DNA of 26,443 nucleotides from CAZRIP01 sp964600165 (GCA_964600165.1 CAZRIP010000045.1:1-26443), one strand, 5' to 3'; shown: positions 6,610-15,120, numbered from the stretch's first letter. A program made the numbers and translations. Notes: generated by a model not told the origin, from the sequence alone.

Positions 6610-8187
6610 TTAACGTGACGCCGAAATGGACTTGGCGTCGAGCAAGACCGGCTTGCCGTCCGGCGAGAACGTAAAAGACGCCTGCGCGCCGTCGCCGAAA
6701 TAAGCGTCGAGCTCGCGCGCCAGGCGCGACAGCGCCCGCACCCGCTCCGTGGAGAGGCGGGTCTCCGGCGCGGCGGCCGGCGGCGCGAGCAAGCGGCCGT
6801 CGAGGCCGAGCGCGTATTCCGCGCCGCCCCAGGAAACGACGGCGCGCCGGCGGCCCGTGGCGGGATCCCGCGAATAAAGAGTCCCGACGGCGCCGGGCTC
6901 GCGCGAGACCTCGACGAACGGAGAGGGATTCGCCTTGCCGGCGCGCTTGCGAGCGCCGAGGGGACCGGGATCCCACGAGGACGCCCACGCCGTCTTGACC
7001 GCGTCGACGAAGGCGCCGCACGGGACGTTCTCCACGGTCTCGTCCTCGCCGGAGACCCGGTTGAGCCCGTCCGGGAAGCAGAGCTTCTCAAGCGCCGCCG
7101 CGAGCTCCGCCGGCGCCTTGGCGGCCTTAAAAAGAGCGCGGATGCGGTCCGATTTCTGAGCGAGGCGCAGCGACGCGTCTTGCGCGATGTCCGAAAGCGG
7201 CGACTCGAGCCCGGACTCCGCGACGAAGCGCTCGTAGAGCGCGGGCTCGACGGTCCGCGACGGCTGCGTCCGCGCGCCCGCGGCCTCGGCGGCCTGAGCG
7301 AGCGTGCGCGGGCCGGCTTTCTCGAGCGCGGCGCGGCGCGCCCGCGCGAGCTCGGCGAGGCTCGCGCCGTCGGGCGCCGGAGGCCTCACGCCTCCCGCGG
7401 CGCAGACCGCGGCGACTCCGGCCGCGCGGGCCTGCGCCTCGCTGGCGAGGCGGTCGACGGCCTCGGGAGTCCCGGCCGCCGAGATCGAAGCCTTGAGGTC
7501 CGCCGCGGCGGCCGGCCAGCGCGCGGCCTCGCGGCGAGCGGCGGCCCCCGCGAGCGCGTCGGGGCCCAAGCCCTGGACGAGCGCCTTCGCGTCGGCGGGC
7601 TTGCCCTTGCCGGCCGCGATCATCGAGGAGACTTCTCCGTAGAGCCGCGCGGCCAACGCCTTGCGGCCTCGCCCGTCATACCAGTTGAGCAGAGCTCGGG
7701 CGTCGCGCAGTCCTTCGTAGCCGCGCACGGCGTCGGCTAAAGCGAGAGCGTCGTCCTGCTCGTCGTCCGGGACGACGCGCAGCGCGCCGCGCTCGGAGTC
7801 GACCGATACCACGCAGCCTTCGGGCAGAGGCTTCTCCTCGACCGACGCGACGGGGCGCACGGAAGTGCCTCCTAACTTGCGCTCCAGACCGAGGACCGGG
7901 GCCTCGAGCTCGAGAGCGCCCGCTTTCCACGACGCGCCCGGAAGCATGAGCGCCGGCACGCCGTGCTCGCGCGCGACGACGGCGGCGTGGCTCCCGGGCC
8001 CGCCGGACGTGACGAGCACGGCCTCGGAGACGCGGATGGCCTCGTCGTCGACCTGCTCGCCGCGGACGACGGCGTAGACGTAGCCGCCGCTCTCCGCTTT
8101 CCGGCGATCGTAGGTCAGGCGCGCGGTGGCGGAAGGAAAGCGGCCCAGGCTCAGCGCGACGCCCGTGACGATGAGGACGCTCGTCAA
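6610..8187 (-). CDS. PEP-utiliser-like protein with swivelling-His domain first and a degenerate ATP-grasp tail
   Basis: I start the gene at TTG 8187, which overlaps the stop of the upstream gene (TTGA, 8187-8184), giving 525 residues. The reading frame stays open far upstream, but that part lies inside the other gene. Residues about 55-85 contain VTSGGPGSHAAVVAREHGVPAL, the phosphohistidine motif of PEP synthase and pyruvate phosphate dikinase, with His67 present. A long Ala-rich helical region follows (about 150-390). The C-terminus (about 405-525) resembles the end of the ATP-grasp domain of the same enzymes (YSRDPATGRRRAV, then FSPDGKPVLLDAKS), but the usual IEW and Q-x-R residues are absent. 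The domain order is reversed from the normal enzymes and no PEP barrel is present. It is probably not a full enzyme. A short hydrophobic N-terminus (SVLIVTGVALSL) may be a weak export signal. Confidence 0.65.
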   Translation of the reverse strand: MTSVLIVTGVALSLGRFPSATARLTYDRRKAESGGYVYAVVRGEQVDDEAIRVSEAVLVTSGGPGSHAAVVAREHGVPALMLPGASWKAGALELEAPVLGLERKLGGTSVRPVASVEEKPLPEGCVVSVDSERGALRVVPDDEQDDALALADAVRGYEGLRDARALLNWYDGRGRKALAARLYGEVSSMIAAGKGKPADAKALVQGLGPDALAGAAARREAARWPAAAADLKASISAAGTPEAVDRLASEAQARAAGVAAVCAAGGVRPPAPDGASLAELARARRAALEKAGPRTLAQAAEAAGARTQPSRTVEPALYERFVAESGLESPLSDIAQDASLRLAQKSDRIRALFKAAKAPAELAAALEKLCFPDGLNRVSGEDETVENVPCGAFVDAVKTAWASSWDPGPLGARKRAGKANPSPFVEVSREPGAVGTLYSRDPATGRRRAVVSWGGAEYALGLDGRLLAPPAAAPETRLSTERVRALSRLARELDAYFGDGAQASFTFSPDGKPVLLDAKSISASR

Positions 8188-10058
8188 CGCGCGATCTGCC
8201 CGGCGACCGGCTCGCGGGTCTCGGCGTCGAAGGCGAGCGTCACGGCGCGGCGCGTCTTGCCCCGCGCGACGACGCCGCTCTCGACCCACAAGTCGCGGCC
8301 CGCGGAGCGCACGACGCCGACCGGCTTGAGCGCGGCGAGCGCGGAGGCGTCGGCCTCGATGAGATCGACGTTCGCGGAGGCTTCGGCTCGATGCGTCGCC
8401 AGATACGACGCGAAGGAGGCCAGCTTGGACGCCTCGACGGCCGGCTTCTCGGCGGGCGACGGCTTCGCGGAGCGGGATCGTTCGGACAGATCGTGCAGAC
8501 GCTCGAGCCAATAGCGGCGCGCGCTCGGGACCTTGGCGGCCTCGGCGGCGGAGACCGCGGCGACGGCGTCGCGGTCTCCGGTCAAGGCGGCGTAGTCGGC
8601 CGCGAGGGCCTTGGCGTCGCCGGCGGAATAATCGGCGTCGGCCTTGGCCGCGAGCTCCTGGGCGACGTCGGGGGAAACCTTCGGCGCGTCCTTGCCGGCG
8701 AACGCCTCCCAAAGCGAGCGGGCCTCGTCGCGCGCCACGAACTCCGCCGCGGGCCAGAACGCCACGCCATCGTCTCGCAGCCGCCGATAAGCGTCGAACG
8801 CGGAAAAGCCGGGATCGAAAGGCTGCTCTCTGCGCGCGAGAGACGGAGCCTTGAGCGCGGAGGGCGACGACAGCGTCGAGAGAAAATCGCCCGGGACCGC
8901 GGGCACGGGAGCCCCGTCGAGGCCGGCCTCGACGATTTCTCCGCGCCCGATGAAAGAAAGCGCCGCGGTCTTCGCGCGCCCCATCGAGCCCGCGCCGCTC
9001 GCGTCGCGCACGCGCTGCAACTCGCGCTTGACGCGGTCGAGCCCGACGACCTGGCCGCCCGCTTGCGCGACGAAAGCCTGCCAACCGTCGAGCGAGGCCG
9101 GCCGGGATTTCTCCGAGCCCATGGCGGGCGTCCCCAGCATCGCCCGCGCGAAATCGTCGTCCTTGCGCTCCTCGCCGCTCGCCGCCGATTTCTCCGCGGC
9201 CATGGCGATCGTCGTCATCGCCGACGGCGCGTTGGCGAGCGCGGCGCGCTTGATGATGGCGGCCAAGCTTTCGGCGTCCTCGGGAGAAATCTGTCCGTCT
9301 TGCCGCGCTTGCGCGACGCGCGCCAGCGCGGCCTCGTAATGCGCGGGAGCGTCATGCGGGATCTTCTCCGCGTTCTCCGCGATCTTGAGCTCCTCGACGA
9401 CGGCTTGGATCGGGCCGGTGAACGCGCCGCGCACGGCCCCGCCCGTTCCGCCGGCGGACGCCGCGAGGTCGCCGTCGGCCGACGGATCGGCGACTTCGCG
9501 GCCGCTCCGGCGCTCTCGGAAATATTTGTCGACTTCGTCGGCGGCGCTCATGCCGCCCGTCTTCGCGTCCTGCTGCCGCGCCTTCTGGATGTCGCCGAGG
9601 CTCTGATCGATCTCGCGGCGCGCGCCGCGAGCGGCCGCGCTCTGACTCGCCGTCTGCGCTTGCGCGTCGCCTGCGGCCGCTCGCGCTCCGGGCTGAGTCG
9701 AAATGGGATCGGCCTGCGCTCGCTGTCCGGCGGACGCGGCGCTCCGGCTCGGAACGTAGCCGCCCGCGGCGGTCTGAGCGCTCGCGCCGCCCGTGGTGTT
9801 GGCGCCCATCGTCGTCTGCGCCGTCGCGCCTTGGCCGGGCAAGCGGGTCATCGAGCCTCCGGCCGACGTATCGATCGCGCCGACGTTCGCTCCCGGAACG
9901 TTCAAGCCGCCGGCCGGGACCACCGGAGCGCTGACCTGGATCCCCTGGCCGCCGGTGTTGGTCGGCATCTGGGGCGGGGCCGCCGACACGTCCTCGGCGC
10001 GGACCGAGGACGCGGCGCAAGCGAGCAGGAGAAAAGACGTCAGAAATGATCTCATCAT
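8184..10058 (-). CDS. large secreted Ala-rich protein, unknown function
   Basis: The 624-residue product starts at ATG 10058 (or ATG 10055). It has a clear Sec signal peptide (MMRSFLTSFLLLACAASSVRA, cleaved before EDVSA; 21 residues in total with the first Met optional). Residues about 25-150 are low-complexity Gly, Ala, Gln, Thr and Pro. Then come charged helical stretches (REIDQSLGDIQKARQQDAK) and a mostly helical Ala-rich body to the end. I recognise no domain. The C-terminal sequence (RRAVTLAFDAETREPVAG) looks like beta structure. The gene is translationally coupled to the PEP-utiliser-like gene, so the two products may form a complex or be halves of what is a single protein elsewhere. 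The composition alone would not prove a gene, but the signal peptide and coupling support it. Confidence 0.7.
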   Translation of the reverse strand: MMRSFLTSFLLLACAASSVRAEDVSAAPPQMPTNTGGQGIQVSAPVVPAGGLNVPGANVGAIDTSAGGSMTRLPGQGATAQTTMGANTTGGASAQTAAGGYVPSRSAASAGQRAQADPISTQPGARAAAGDAQAQTASQSAAARGARREIDQSLGDIQKARQQDAKTGGMSAADEVDKYFRERRSGREVADPSADGDLAASAGGTGGAVRGAFTGPIQAVVEELKIAENAEKIPHDAPAHYEAALARVAQARQDGQISPEDAESLAAIIKRAALANAPSAMTTIAMAAEKSAASGEERKDDDFARAMLGTPAMGSEKSRPASLDGWQAFVAQAGGQVVGLDRVKRELQRVRDASGAGSMGRAKTAALSFIGRGEIVEAGLDGAPVPAVPGDFLSTLSSPSALKAPSLARREQPFDPGFSAFDAYRRLRDDGVAFWPAAEFVARDEARSLWEAFAGKDAPKVSPDVAQELAAKADADYSAGDAKALAADYAALTGDRDAVAAVSAAEAAKVPSARRYWLERLHDLSERSRSAKPSPAEKPAVEASKLASFASYLATHRAEASANVDLIEADASALAALKPVGVVRSAGRDLWVESGVVARGKTRRAVTLAFDAETREPVAGQIAR

Positions 10059-10078
10059 GGCCGTTGGGGTGATGACAT

Positions 10079-10084
10079 AGTATA
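10079..10084 (-). promoter_or_regulatory. -10 element of the secreted-protein/PEP-utiliser operon
   Basis: TATACT on the minus strand ends 20 bases before ATG 10058, giving a leader of roughly 13 bases without a Shine-Dalgarno sequence. The -35 region is poor. Confidence 0.4.
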
Positions 10085-10153
10085 GCCCGATTTCTTCCTT
10101 TATTGTAGTGACGACGCGACGGCCGCGCCTGGGTCTTTCGGCCCAGTATTTCT

Positions 10154-10159
10154 TATAAT
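10154..10159 (+). promoter_or_regulatory. -10 element of the ABC exporter cassette
   Basis: A perfect TATAAT ends 8 bases before ATG 10168 with only GC-rich bases between and no Shine-Dalgarno sequence, which points to a leaderless mRNA. No -35 of quality is seen 16-18 bases upstream. Confidence 0.5.
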
Positions 10160-10167
10160 GGCCGCGG

Positions 10168-11091
10168 ATGATCCGCGCCAACGGGCTGACCAAGCGTTTC
10201 GGCGCGCACGCCGCCGTCGACGGCCTTTCTTTCGAGATCCCGCGCGGCCAGATCGTCGGCTTCCTCGGGCCCAACGGCGCGGGCAAGACGACGACGATGC
10301 GCCTGCTCACCGGCTTTCTGCCCGCCGACGAGGGGCGCGCCGAGGTGCTCGGCCTCGACGTGGCGAGCGAAGGCCGCGCCGTGCGCGAGAAGCTCGGCTA
10401 TCTTCCCGAGAACAACCCGCTCTACGACGAGCTCGAGGTCGTCGACTCCCTGCGCTTCTGCGCGCGCCTGCGCGGTCTGGAGCCCGCGCGCGCCGAGCGG
10501 CGATTGCGCGACGTGCTCGAGCAATGCGGGCTCAAGACCGAGGCCGGCAAGCGCGCCGGGGAGCTCTCCAAGGGCTACCGCCAGCGGCTCGGCCTGGCCC
10601 AGGCGATCATGCACGAGCCCGACGTCTTGATCCTAGACGAGCCTACCTCCGGCCTCGACCCGAACCAGGTCGCGGGCGTGCGCGCCCTGATCCGGGAGCT
10701 CGGGCGCGAGAAGACCGTGTTATTGTCGACCCACATCCTGCAAGAGGCCGCCGCGCTCTGCGACCGGCTGCTCATCATCAGCGGCGGCAAGCTCGCCGCC
10801 GACGGCTCCCCACGTGAGCTGCAAGGCGGGCTCCAGGGCGATCGACGGCTTCTCGTGCTGCTCAAGGCGCCGGCGGAGCTCGCGCTCGCCGCTCTCAAGG
10901 CGCTTCCGGGCGCGGCCTCCGTGACGCCCGAGAAGGTCGACGACGGCGAGGGCTTCCGGCTCGAGTGCGCGCCGGGAGAGGATCTGCGCGAGGCCGTGTT
11001 CCGCCTCGCCTCGTCGCGCGGCTGGCCCCTGCTCGGGCTGAAGCTCGAGCGGCCGAGCCTCGAGGACGTCTTCCACAAGCTGACCCGATGA
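10168..11091 (+). CDS. ABC transporter ATP-binding protein, GldA-like
   Basis: This 307-residue ATPase has Walker A at 34-41 (GPNGAGKT), a Q-loop region with YLPENNPLY near 79-87, signature LSKGYRQR at 133-140, Walker B at 152-159 (VLILDEPT) and the H-loop STH at 187-189. The YLPE in place of a Gln-loop and the LSKGYRQR signature are typical of GldA and related exporter ATPases. The last 80 residues are an extension found in this group. It powers the permease encoded next, whose ATG overlaps its stop (ATGA at 11088). With the GldG-like and DUF4340 genes it makes a four-gene cassette. In Bacteroidetes the related proteins serve gliding, but elsewhere the exported substrate is unknown. Confidence 0.92.
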   Translation: MIRANGLTKRFGAHAAVDGLSFEIPRGQIVGFLGPNGAGKTTTMRLLTGFLPADEGRAEVLGLDVASEGRAVREKLGYLPENNPLYDELEVVDSLRFCARLRGLEPARAERRLRDVLEQCGLKTEAGKRAGELSKGYRQRLGLAQAIMHEPDVLILDEPTSGLDPNQVAGVRALIRELGREKTVLLSTHILQEAAALCDRLLIISGGKLAADGSPRELQGGLQGDRRLLVLLKAPAELALAALKALPGAASVTPEKVDDGEGFRLECAPGEDLREAVFRLASSRGWPLLGLKLERPSLEDVFHKLTR

Positions 11092-11819
11092 GACCCTCTT
11101 TCTCCGCCGCCCGCGCGCTGGCCGCCAGGCACCTGCGCAGCTACGCCGAGACGCCGGCCGCCTACATCGCGCTGTTCGTCTTTTTCCTCTACTCCTCGTA
11201 CCTGTTCGCGCTGCCGCTCTTCCTGGACGGACAGGCGACAGTGAAGACCCTCGTCGACTTCGCGCCGCTGCTCTTGACCCTGCTGATCCCGGCGCTGACG
11301 ATGGGCTTGATCGCCGAGGAGACGCGCTCGGGCACCTACGAGACGCTCGCCACCCTGCCGCTCGAGGACTGGGACATCGTGCTCGGCAAGTTCGCGGCTT
11401 TCGCCGCGCTCGCGGCGCTGGCCGTGGGAGCGCTTCTCTTTTTCCCGATCGTCGTCGCCTTCCTCGCGCAACCGCCGGCCGGGCTCGACTGGGGGGAGGC
11501 CTTGGGCACCGTCGGCTCGCTCATCCTTCTTTCCTGGCTGCTCGGCTCCGCGGGCCTCTTCGCGTCCTCATGGAGCAAGAGCCAAGTCATCGGCTACGTC
11601 GGGGCGTTCCTGCTCGGCTTCGCGCTGTTCATGCTGGGCAAGGTGACGCAGTTCTTGCCCGGGCCCGCGGCTCCGATCGCCGATTTCCTGGGCTTCGACT
11701 CGCACGCGCGCGCGCTCGCCAAGGGCGTCGTCGACACGCGTGATCTCGCCTATTTCGCGAGCCTGACTTTCGCGTTCCTTTATTTGACGGTCGAGCGCCT
11801 GCAGCGGAGGCGGCTGTGA
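11088..11819 (+). CDS. ABC transporter permease, GldF/ABC-2 type
   Basis: The 243-residue product starts at ATG 11088 in an ATGA overlap with the ATPase gene. A longer open frame upstream lies inside that gene. It has six hydrophobic segments (about 24-42, 54-74, 100-125, 140-160, 167-185, 218-236) and the cytoplasmic EETRSGTYETLATLPLEDW after the second helix, which is a hallmark of GldF-like and ABC-2 permeases. It is the membrane channel of the exporter. The downstream GldG-like gene starts inside its stop codon (GTGA at 11816), so the three are translated together. Confidence 0.9.
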   Translation: MRPSFSAARALAARHLRSYAETPAAYIALFVFFLYSSYLFALPLFLDGQATVKTLVDFAPLLLTLLIPALTMGLIAEETRSGTYETLATLPLEDWDIVLGKFAAFAALAALAVGALLFFPIVVAFLAQPPAGLDWGEALGTVGSLILLSWLLGSAGLFASSWSKSQVIGYVGAFLLGFALFMLGKVTQFLPGPAAPIADFLGFDSHARALAKGVVDTRDLAYFASLTFAFLYLTVERLQRRRL

Positions 11820-13324
11820 GGCCGCGCGCCAAGGCGCTCGCGTTCTCGACGGCGGGCGCGGCCGTCATGCTCGGCTGCGTCGCCGCCTTGAACGTGCTCG
11901 CGAGCCTCGTCCACGCGCGTCTCGATCTTTCGTCCGGCAAAATCTATTCGCTGTCGAGCGGGACGCGCGAGACCCTCCACGAGCTCTCGGACACGCTCCT
12001 CATCCGCGTCTATTACACGCCTCGCCTGCCCGGGTCCTTCGGCGCCGGGGAGCGCTATCTACGCGATCTGCTGGCCGAGTATTCCGCCGCCTCGCCGCGC
12101 GTGCGCGTCGAATACGCCGCTCCCACGGACGAGGCGAGGAAGCTCGAGGCGCGCGCGGCGGGAGTGGTCCCCGTGCCGATCCAAGTCATGAGCCGCGACC
12201 GCTTCGAGGCCAAGGAAGCATACATGGGCGCGGCGCTGCTCTATAAAGGGAAGACGTCGGCGCTGCCCGTCATCCGCGACAGCGCCGACCTCGAGTACGA
12301 CCTGACCCGCCAGATCCGCGCGCTCGCGCAAACGAAGCGCAGGACCGTGGGCTTTCTCACCGGCCACGGCGAGCGGCTTCCCTCGGACGCCGACCTCGCG
12401 CCGTTCTTCGAGCCTTTGAGCGAGCGCTCCGACGTCGTCATGGTCTCGGTCTCGACGGGCCCCGTCGCGCAGGGAGTCGACGCGCTTTGGATCCTCGCGC
12501 CCGCGCGGCCGCTGAGCGACGCCGAGCTCGATAGACTGCGCGCGTTCGCCGACTCCGGCAAGACCATCGGGATGCTGCTCAACCGGCGCAGCGTGAGCTT
12601 CGCTTCCTTCGGCGCCGTGGCGCTCGAGCAGCGGTCGCTTCCACGCTGGCTCAAGGACGATTGGGGCGTCGAGGAGAAGCCGGGCTTCGTGGTCGACGCC
12701 CAGGCAGAGAAGATCCAGCTCGAGACCCAGGTCGGCGGCTTCATCGCGCGGCGCTACCAGGACTACTATTTCATCCCCGTCGTCGACAGCTTCAACCCGG
12801 ACAACCCGGCTGTCAAATGGCTGCGCGGCGTGAGCTTCCCGTTCGTCCATCCGATCGTCGCCGTGCCCGGCTCGCAGGCGTCGTATTCGTCGCTGGCCGA
12901 CACGAGCCGCGACAGCTGGTACAACGAGGGCGTCAACGCGGCCCCGATTCAGACCATAGACAAGCTGCAAACGGGCGAGCGGGGGCCGTTCTCTATCACG
13001 GGAGTCTCGACCCGCAAGACCGGCGGGCGGCTGATCCTCGTCGGCAGCGGCTATATCCTCGACCCGCGCGCCGCGGGCAAGGCGGGCGCCATGGCGCTGC
13101 TCGCCAATCTCATCGACTGGTCCTTCAAGGACGAGGCGCTGCTCTCGATCCGGGCCAAGGGCATCCAGTTCCGTCCGCTGCGGCCGCTCTCGGAGCCCGG
13201 CCGCGCCGCCGCCAAGTGGCTGCTGATCCTGACGCTGCCTTGCGCGCTGTGCGCCGCTGGCGCGGCTTCCTTCGAGAGACAACGGCGGCGCCGCGCCGAG
13301 ACCGCGGCCCGCTACGGCGCGTAG
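11816..13324 (+). CDS. GldG-family protein of the ABC exporter
   Basis: The 502-residue product starts at GTG 11816. It has one N-terminal membrane helix (about 12-32) and one C-terminal helix (about 468-488) followed by a basic tail (FERQRRRRAET). The large middle part is extracytoplasmic. It contains DLSSGKIYSLSSGTRETL and RVYYTPRLP near the start, VGFLTGHGERLP near residue 180, and a later region with ADSGKTIGMLLNRR, the pattern of GldG/DUF4350-type auxiliary components. These proteins accompany GldA/GldF-type ABC exporters, and their detailed role is not settled. The next gene begins one base after its stop, so the operon continues. Confidence 0.88.
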   Translation: MRPRAKALAFSTAGAAVMLGCVAALNVLASLVHARLDLSSGKIYSLSSGTRETLHELSDTLLIRVYYTPRLPGSFGAGERYLRDLLAEYSAASPRVRVEYAAPTDEARKLEARAAGVVPVPIQVMSRDRFEAKEAYMGAALLYKGKTSALPVIRDSADLEYDLTRQIRALAQTKRRTVGFLTGHGERLPSDADLAPFFEPLSERSDVVMVSVSTGPVAQGVDALWILAPARPLSDAELDRLRAFADSGKTIGMLLNRRSVSFASFGAVALEQRSLPRWLKDDWGVEEKPGFVVDAQAEKIQLETQVGGFIARRYQDYYFIPVVDSFNPDNPAVKWLRGVSFPFVHPIVAVPGSQASYSSLADTSRDSWYNEGVNAAPIQTIDKLQTGERGPFSITGVSTRKTGGRLILVGSGYILDPRAAGKAGAMALLANLIDWSFKDEALLSIRAKGIQFRPLRPLSEPGRAAAKWLLILTLPCALCAAGAASFERQRRRRAETAARYGA

Positions 13325-13325
13325 C

Positions 13326-14087
13326 ATGCCCCGCGGGCTTTCTCTCGCGTTGGCCGCGCTACTTGTGCTTTCAGGCGCCGCCGCCGTTGTATGGCGGCGC
13401 AGCTCGGGGCTCGACGAGGCGGCGCCGCTGGCGCCCTGGCCCGTCGAGCGTATCGTGCGCGTCGAGCTCTCGCGCGGCGGGACGCGGCTGATCCTCGAAA
13501 AGAGCGCCGGGCGCTGGAAGCTCCAAGAGCCGGTGCGCGACTGGGCGGACGACGAGGCGGCGGACGACCTCGCCCAGGCGCTTCACGACTTGACGCTCGG
13601 CGCCGCGGTCACGAGCGACCCGTCCTCCGCGAGCGCTTACGGGCTCTCCGGCCTCGGCCAAACGCGCGTGACGGCCTTCGTCGAGGGCCGCGCCGCGCCC
13701 GTCCTCGACGGCGCGTTCGGCTCGGCCGCTCTCGGCGACGCCGCGCTTTATTTCAGGGAGGAGCGCGACTCGAAGGTCCGCTTGGCGACCGGCTTCCCGC
13801 AGGAGCTTCTCTCCCGGCAAGCCGGCGACTATCGCGAGAAGCTGCTCTTTCCACGATCGCGCGGCAAGCTCGCTTCCCTTCGGCTCGTCGAGTTCGTCGA
13901 CCCGGCAACGGCCAAGGACCTGGACAAGCCCGTCCTGACGCTCGGGCCGGACGGCGATCCGCCGTCGACCTGGAAGATCGGCGCCTTGAAGGGGAAGTTC
14001 CGCTACGCGCGCTGCGACGAGCGCGGCGTGACGGCGCTCGTCGCGGATTACGACGTCGCGCCGCTTTTGTCCGAGAAGCGCAAATAA
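13326..14087 (+). CDS. DUF4340-type membrane-anchored protein
   Basis: This 253-residue protein has an uncleaved-looking N-terminal hydrophobic helix (LSLALAALLVLSGAAAVVW) and an extracytoplasmic part. The order VERIVRVELSRGG, LILEKSAGRWKLQEP, DDLAQALHDL and AYGLSGLGQTRVTAF matches the repeat of DUF4340, usually encoded last in GldA-F-G-type cassettes as here. Function is unknown, perhaps substrate handling outside the membrane. It starts one base after the GldG-like stop without a Shine-Dalgarno sequence. Its 3' end overlaps the opposing antiporter gene by 40 bases. At 253 residues it is shorter than many family members, so the C-terminal repeat may be missing. Confidence 0.82.
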   Translation: MPRGLSLALAALLVLSGAAAVVWRRSSGLDEAAPLAPWPVERIVRVELSRGGTRLILEKSAGRWKLQEPVRDWADDEAADDLAQALHDLTLGAAVTSDPSSASAYGLSGLGQTRVTAFVEGRAAPVLDGAFGSAALGDAALYFREERDSKVRLATGFPQELLSRQAGDYREKLLFPRSRGKLASLRLVEFVDPATAKDLDKPVLTLGPDGDPPSTWKIGALKGKFRYARCDERGVTALVADYDVAPLLSEKRK

Positions 14088-15094
14088 CCGTCGCCCGCCC
14101 AGCGCCGCAAGAGCGGAGGAGTCATCACGGTCGTCGCCGCCGCGACGACGAGGACCATCGTGTACGCTTCCGGCGCCAGGATGCCGAGCGAGCGGCCGAT
14201 CGCGGCCGCGGCTAGGCCCATCGCGCCGCGCGCGTTCATCGCCGCCGCGACGGCGGCCGAGCTTCGTGCGTCGAGCCCCGCCGCGCGCGAGCCGGCCCAG
14301 CAGCCGCCGAGTTTTCCGGCGCAAGCCGCGAGAAGAAACAGCGCCGGCCATGCGGGTCGAGAGAACGCGCCCCAGGACGCGCCGAGCCCCGCCCACGCGA
14401 AGAAAATAGGCGAGAGCAGACGTCCCGCCCTTGAGACCGGCGTCAGCGCGCTCCGAAGGCGCGCGCTCGAACCCGCGGCGAGGCCCGCGAGAAAGGGCCC
14501 CGCCGACGAGACGGCTGTCCACCATTTCGGGCCCGTCCCGGTCCCAGCGAGCGCCGCGCAGACGGCGAGCAGCGTCCAACCGACCGCGTCGTCGATCACG
14601 GCCGCGCTCATGACGAGCGCGCCGAGCTCGCTCGACAGCAGGCGAAGCTCGCGCAGGATGGACGCGATGACCGGGACCGCGGTGATCGAGAGCGCCGTGC
14701 CCATGAAAAGCGCGAACAGCGACGGACGTCCGAGCGTCGCGGCGAGCGCCGGCGCCGAGGCCAGTCCGAGCCCGGCGCCAAGCGCGAATGGAACGACGAT
14801 GCCGGCCGTCGAGATGAACGCGGCCTGGCGCGCGAGCTTTCGCAGCGGCCCGGACGGCGTCTCCAAGCCCGCGTCGAAGAGGAAGAGCCAGAGCAGGACT
14901 CGGCTCGCATCGGCCAGCCGAGGCAGGCTCGCGGCGGGAAAGAGCATCGAGCCGGCGAGCGGGGCGAGCGCGAAGCCGACGCCGAGCTGCCCGACGACAG
15001 CGGGCTGCCCGAGCCGCTGGGCGAGCCGCCCGGCGAGCCACGCACCCGCGAGCATTCCCGCGCACTGCAGCGCGAGCAGCGACGGTGGACTCAT
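14048..15094 (-). CDS. CPA2-type cation:proton antiporter
   Basis: The 348-residue protein has about 11 hydrophobic helices spread along its length and no C-terminal NAD-binding (TrkA-N) domain. Conserved blocks include QPAVVGQLGVGFALAP near 30, FLFDAGLETP near 71, ALSITAVPVIASIL near 134 and the ion-binding AAVIDDAVGW with D168-D169. A late MNARGAMGLAAAAIG block is also typical of the Na+/H+ exchanger family. It should exchange Na+ or K+ for protons at the inner membrane; ion choice is not readable. It is a little shorter than usual. Its start is divergent from the GT4 gene and its end overlaps the DUF4340 gene. Confidence 0.88.
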   Translation of the reverse strand: MSPPSLLALQCAGMLAGAWLAGRLAQRLGQPAVVGQLGVGFALAPLAGSMLFPAASLPRLADASRVLLWLFLFDAGLETPSGPLRKLARQAAFISTAGIVVPFALGAGLGLASAPALAATLGRPSLFALFMGTALSITAVPVIASILRELRLLSSELGALVMSAAVIDDAVGWTLLAVCAALAGTGTGPKWWTAVSSAGPFLAGLAAGSSARLRSALTPVSRAGRLLSPIFFAWAGLGASWGAFSRPAWPALFLLAACAGKLGGCWAGSRAAGLDARSSAAVAAAMNARGAMGLAAAAIGRSLGILAPEAYTMVLVVAAATTVMTPPLLRRWAGDGYLRFSDKSGATS

Positions 15095-15104
15095 TCCGTC
15101 GAAG

Positions 15105-15114
15105 ATTCTATCAT
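15105..15114. promoter_or_regulatory. overlapping divergent -10 elements (antiporter and GT4)
   Basis: On the plus strand TATCAT (15109-15114) lies 6 bases before GTG 15121. On the minus strand TAGAAT (15110-15105) lies 10 bases before ATG 15094. The two boxes share two base pairs, so polymerase could not open both at once. Confidence 0.4.
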
Positions 15115-15120
15115 AACCCC

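Noticed and set aside
8187..9084. longer start for the PEP-utiliser-like gene (824 residues)
   Set aside because: The extra 299 residues are an Arg-rich frame inside the upstream gene. The TTGA overlap gives a better start.
8391..10049. 552-codon open frame on the plus strand opposite the secreted-protein gene
   Set aside because: Its product is a run of Arg, Gly and Ala with no domain or signal. GC-rich codons on the real strand leave the opposite frame free of stops.
10059..10083. short upstream ORF (ATG at 10078 ending in the ATG of the secreted-protein gene)
   Set aside because: It begins directly after the -10 box, so the transcript would start inside it and its ATG would not be present.
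12059..13327. 422-codon minus-strand frame opposite the GldG-like gene
   Set aside because: No recognisable domain, and it would conflict with a well-supported operon gene.
13371..15065. 564-codon minus-strand frame over the DUF4340 and antiporter genes
   Set aside because: It overlaps two supported genes and reads as low-complexity Arg/Ala sequence.
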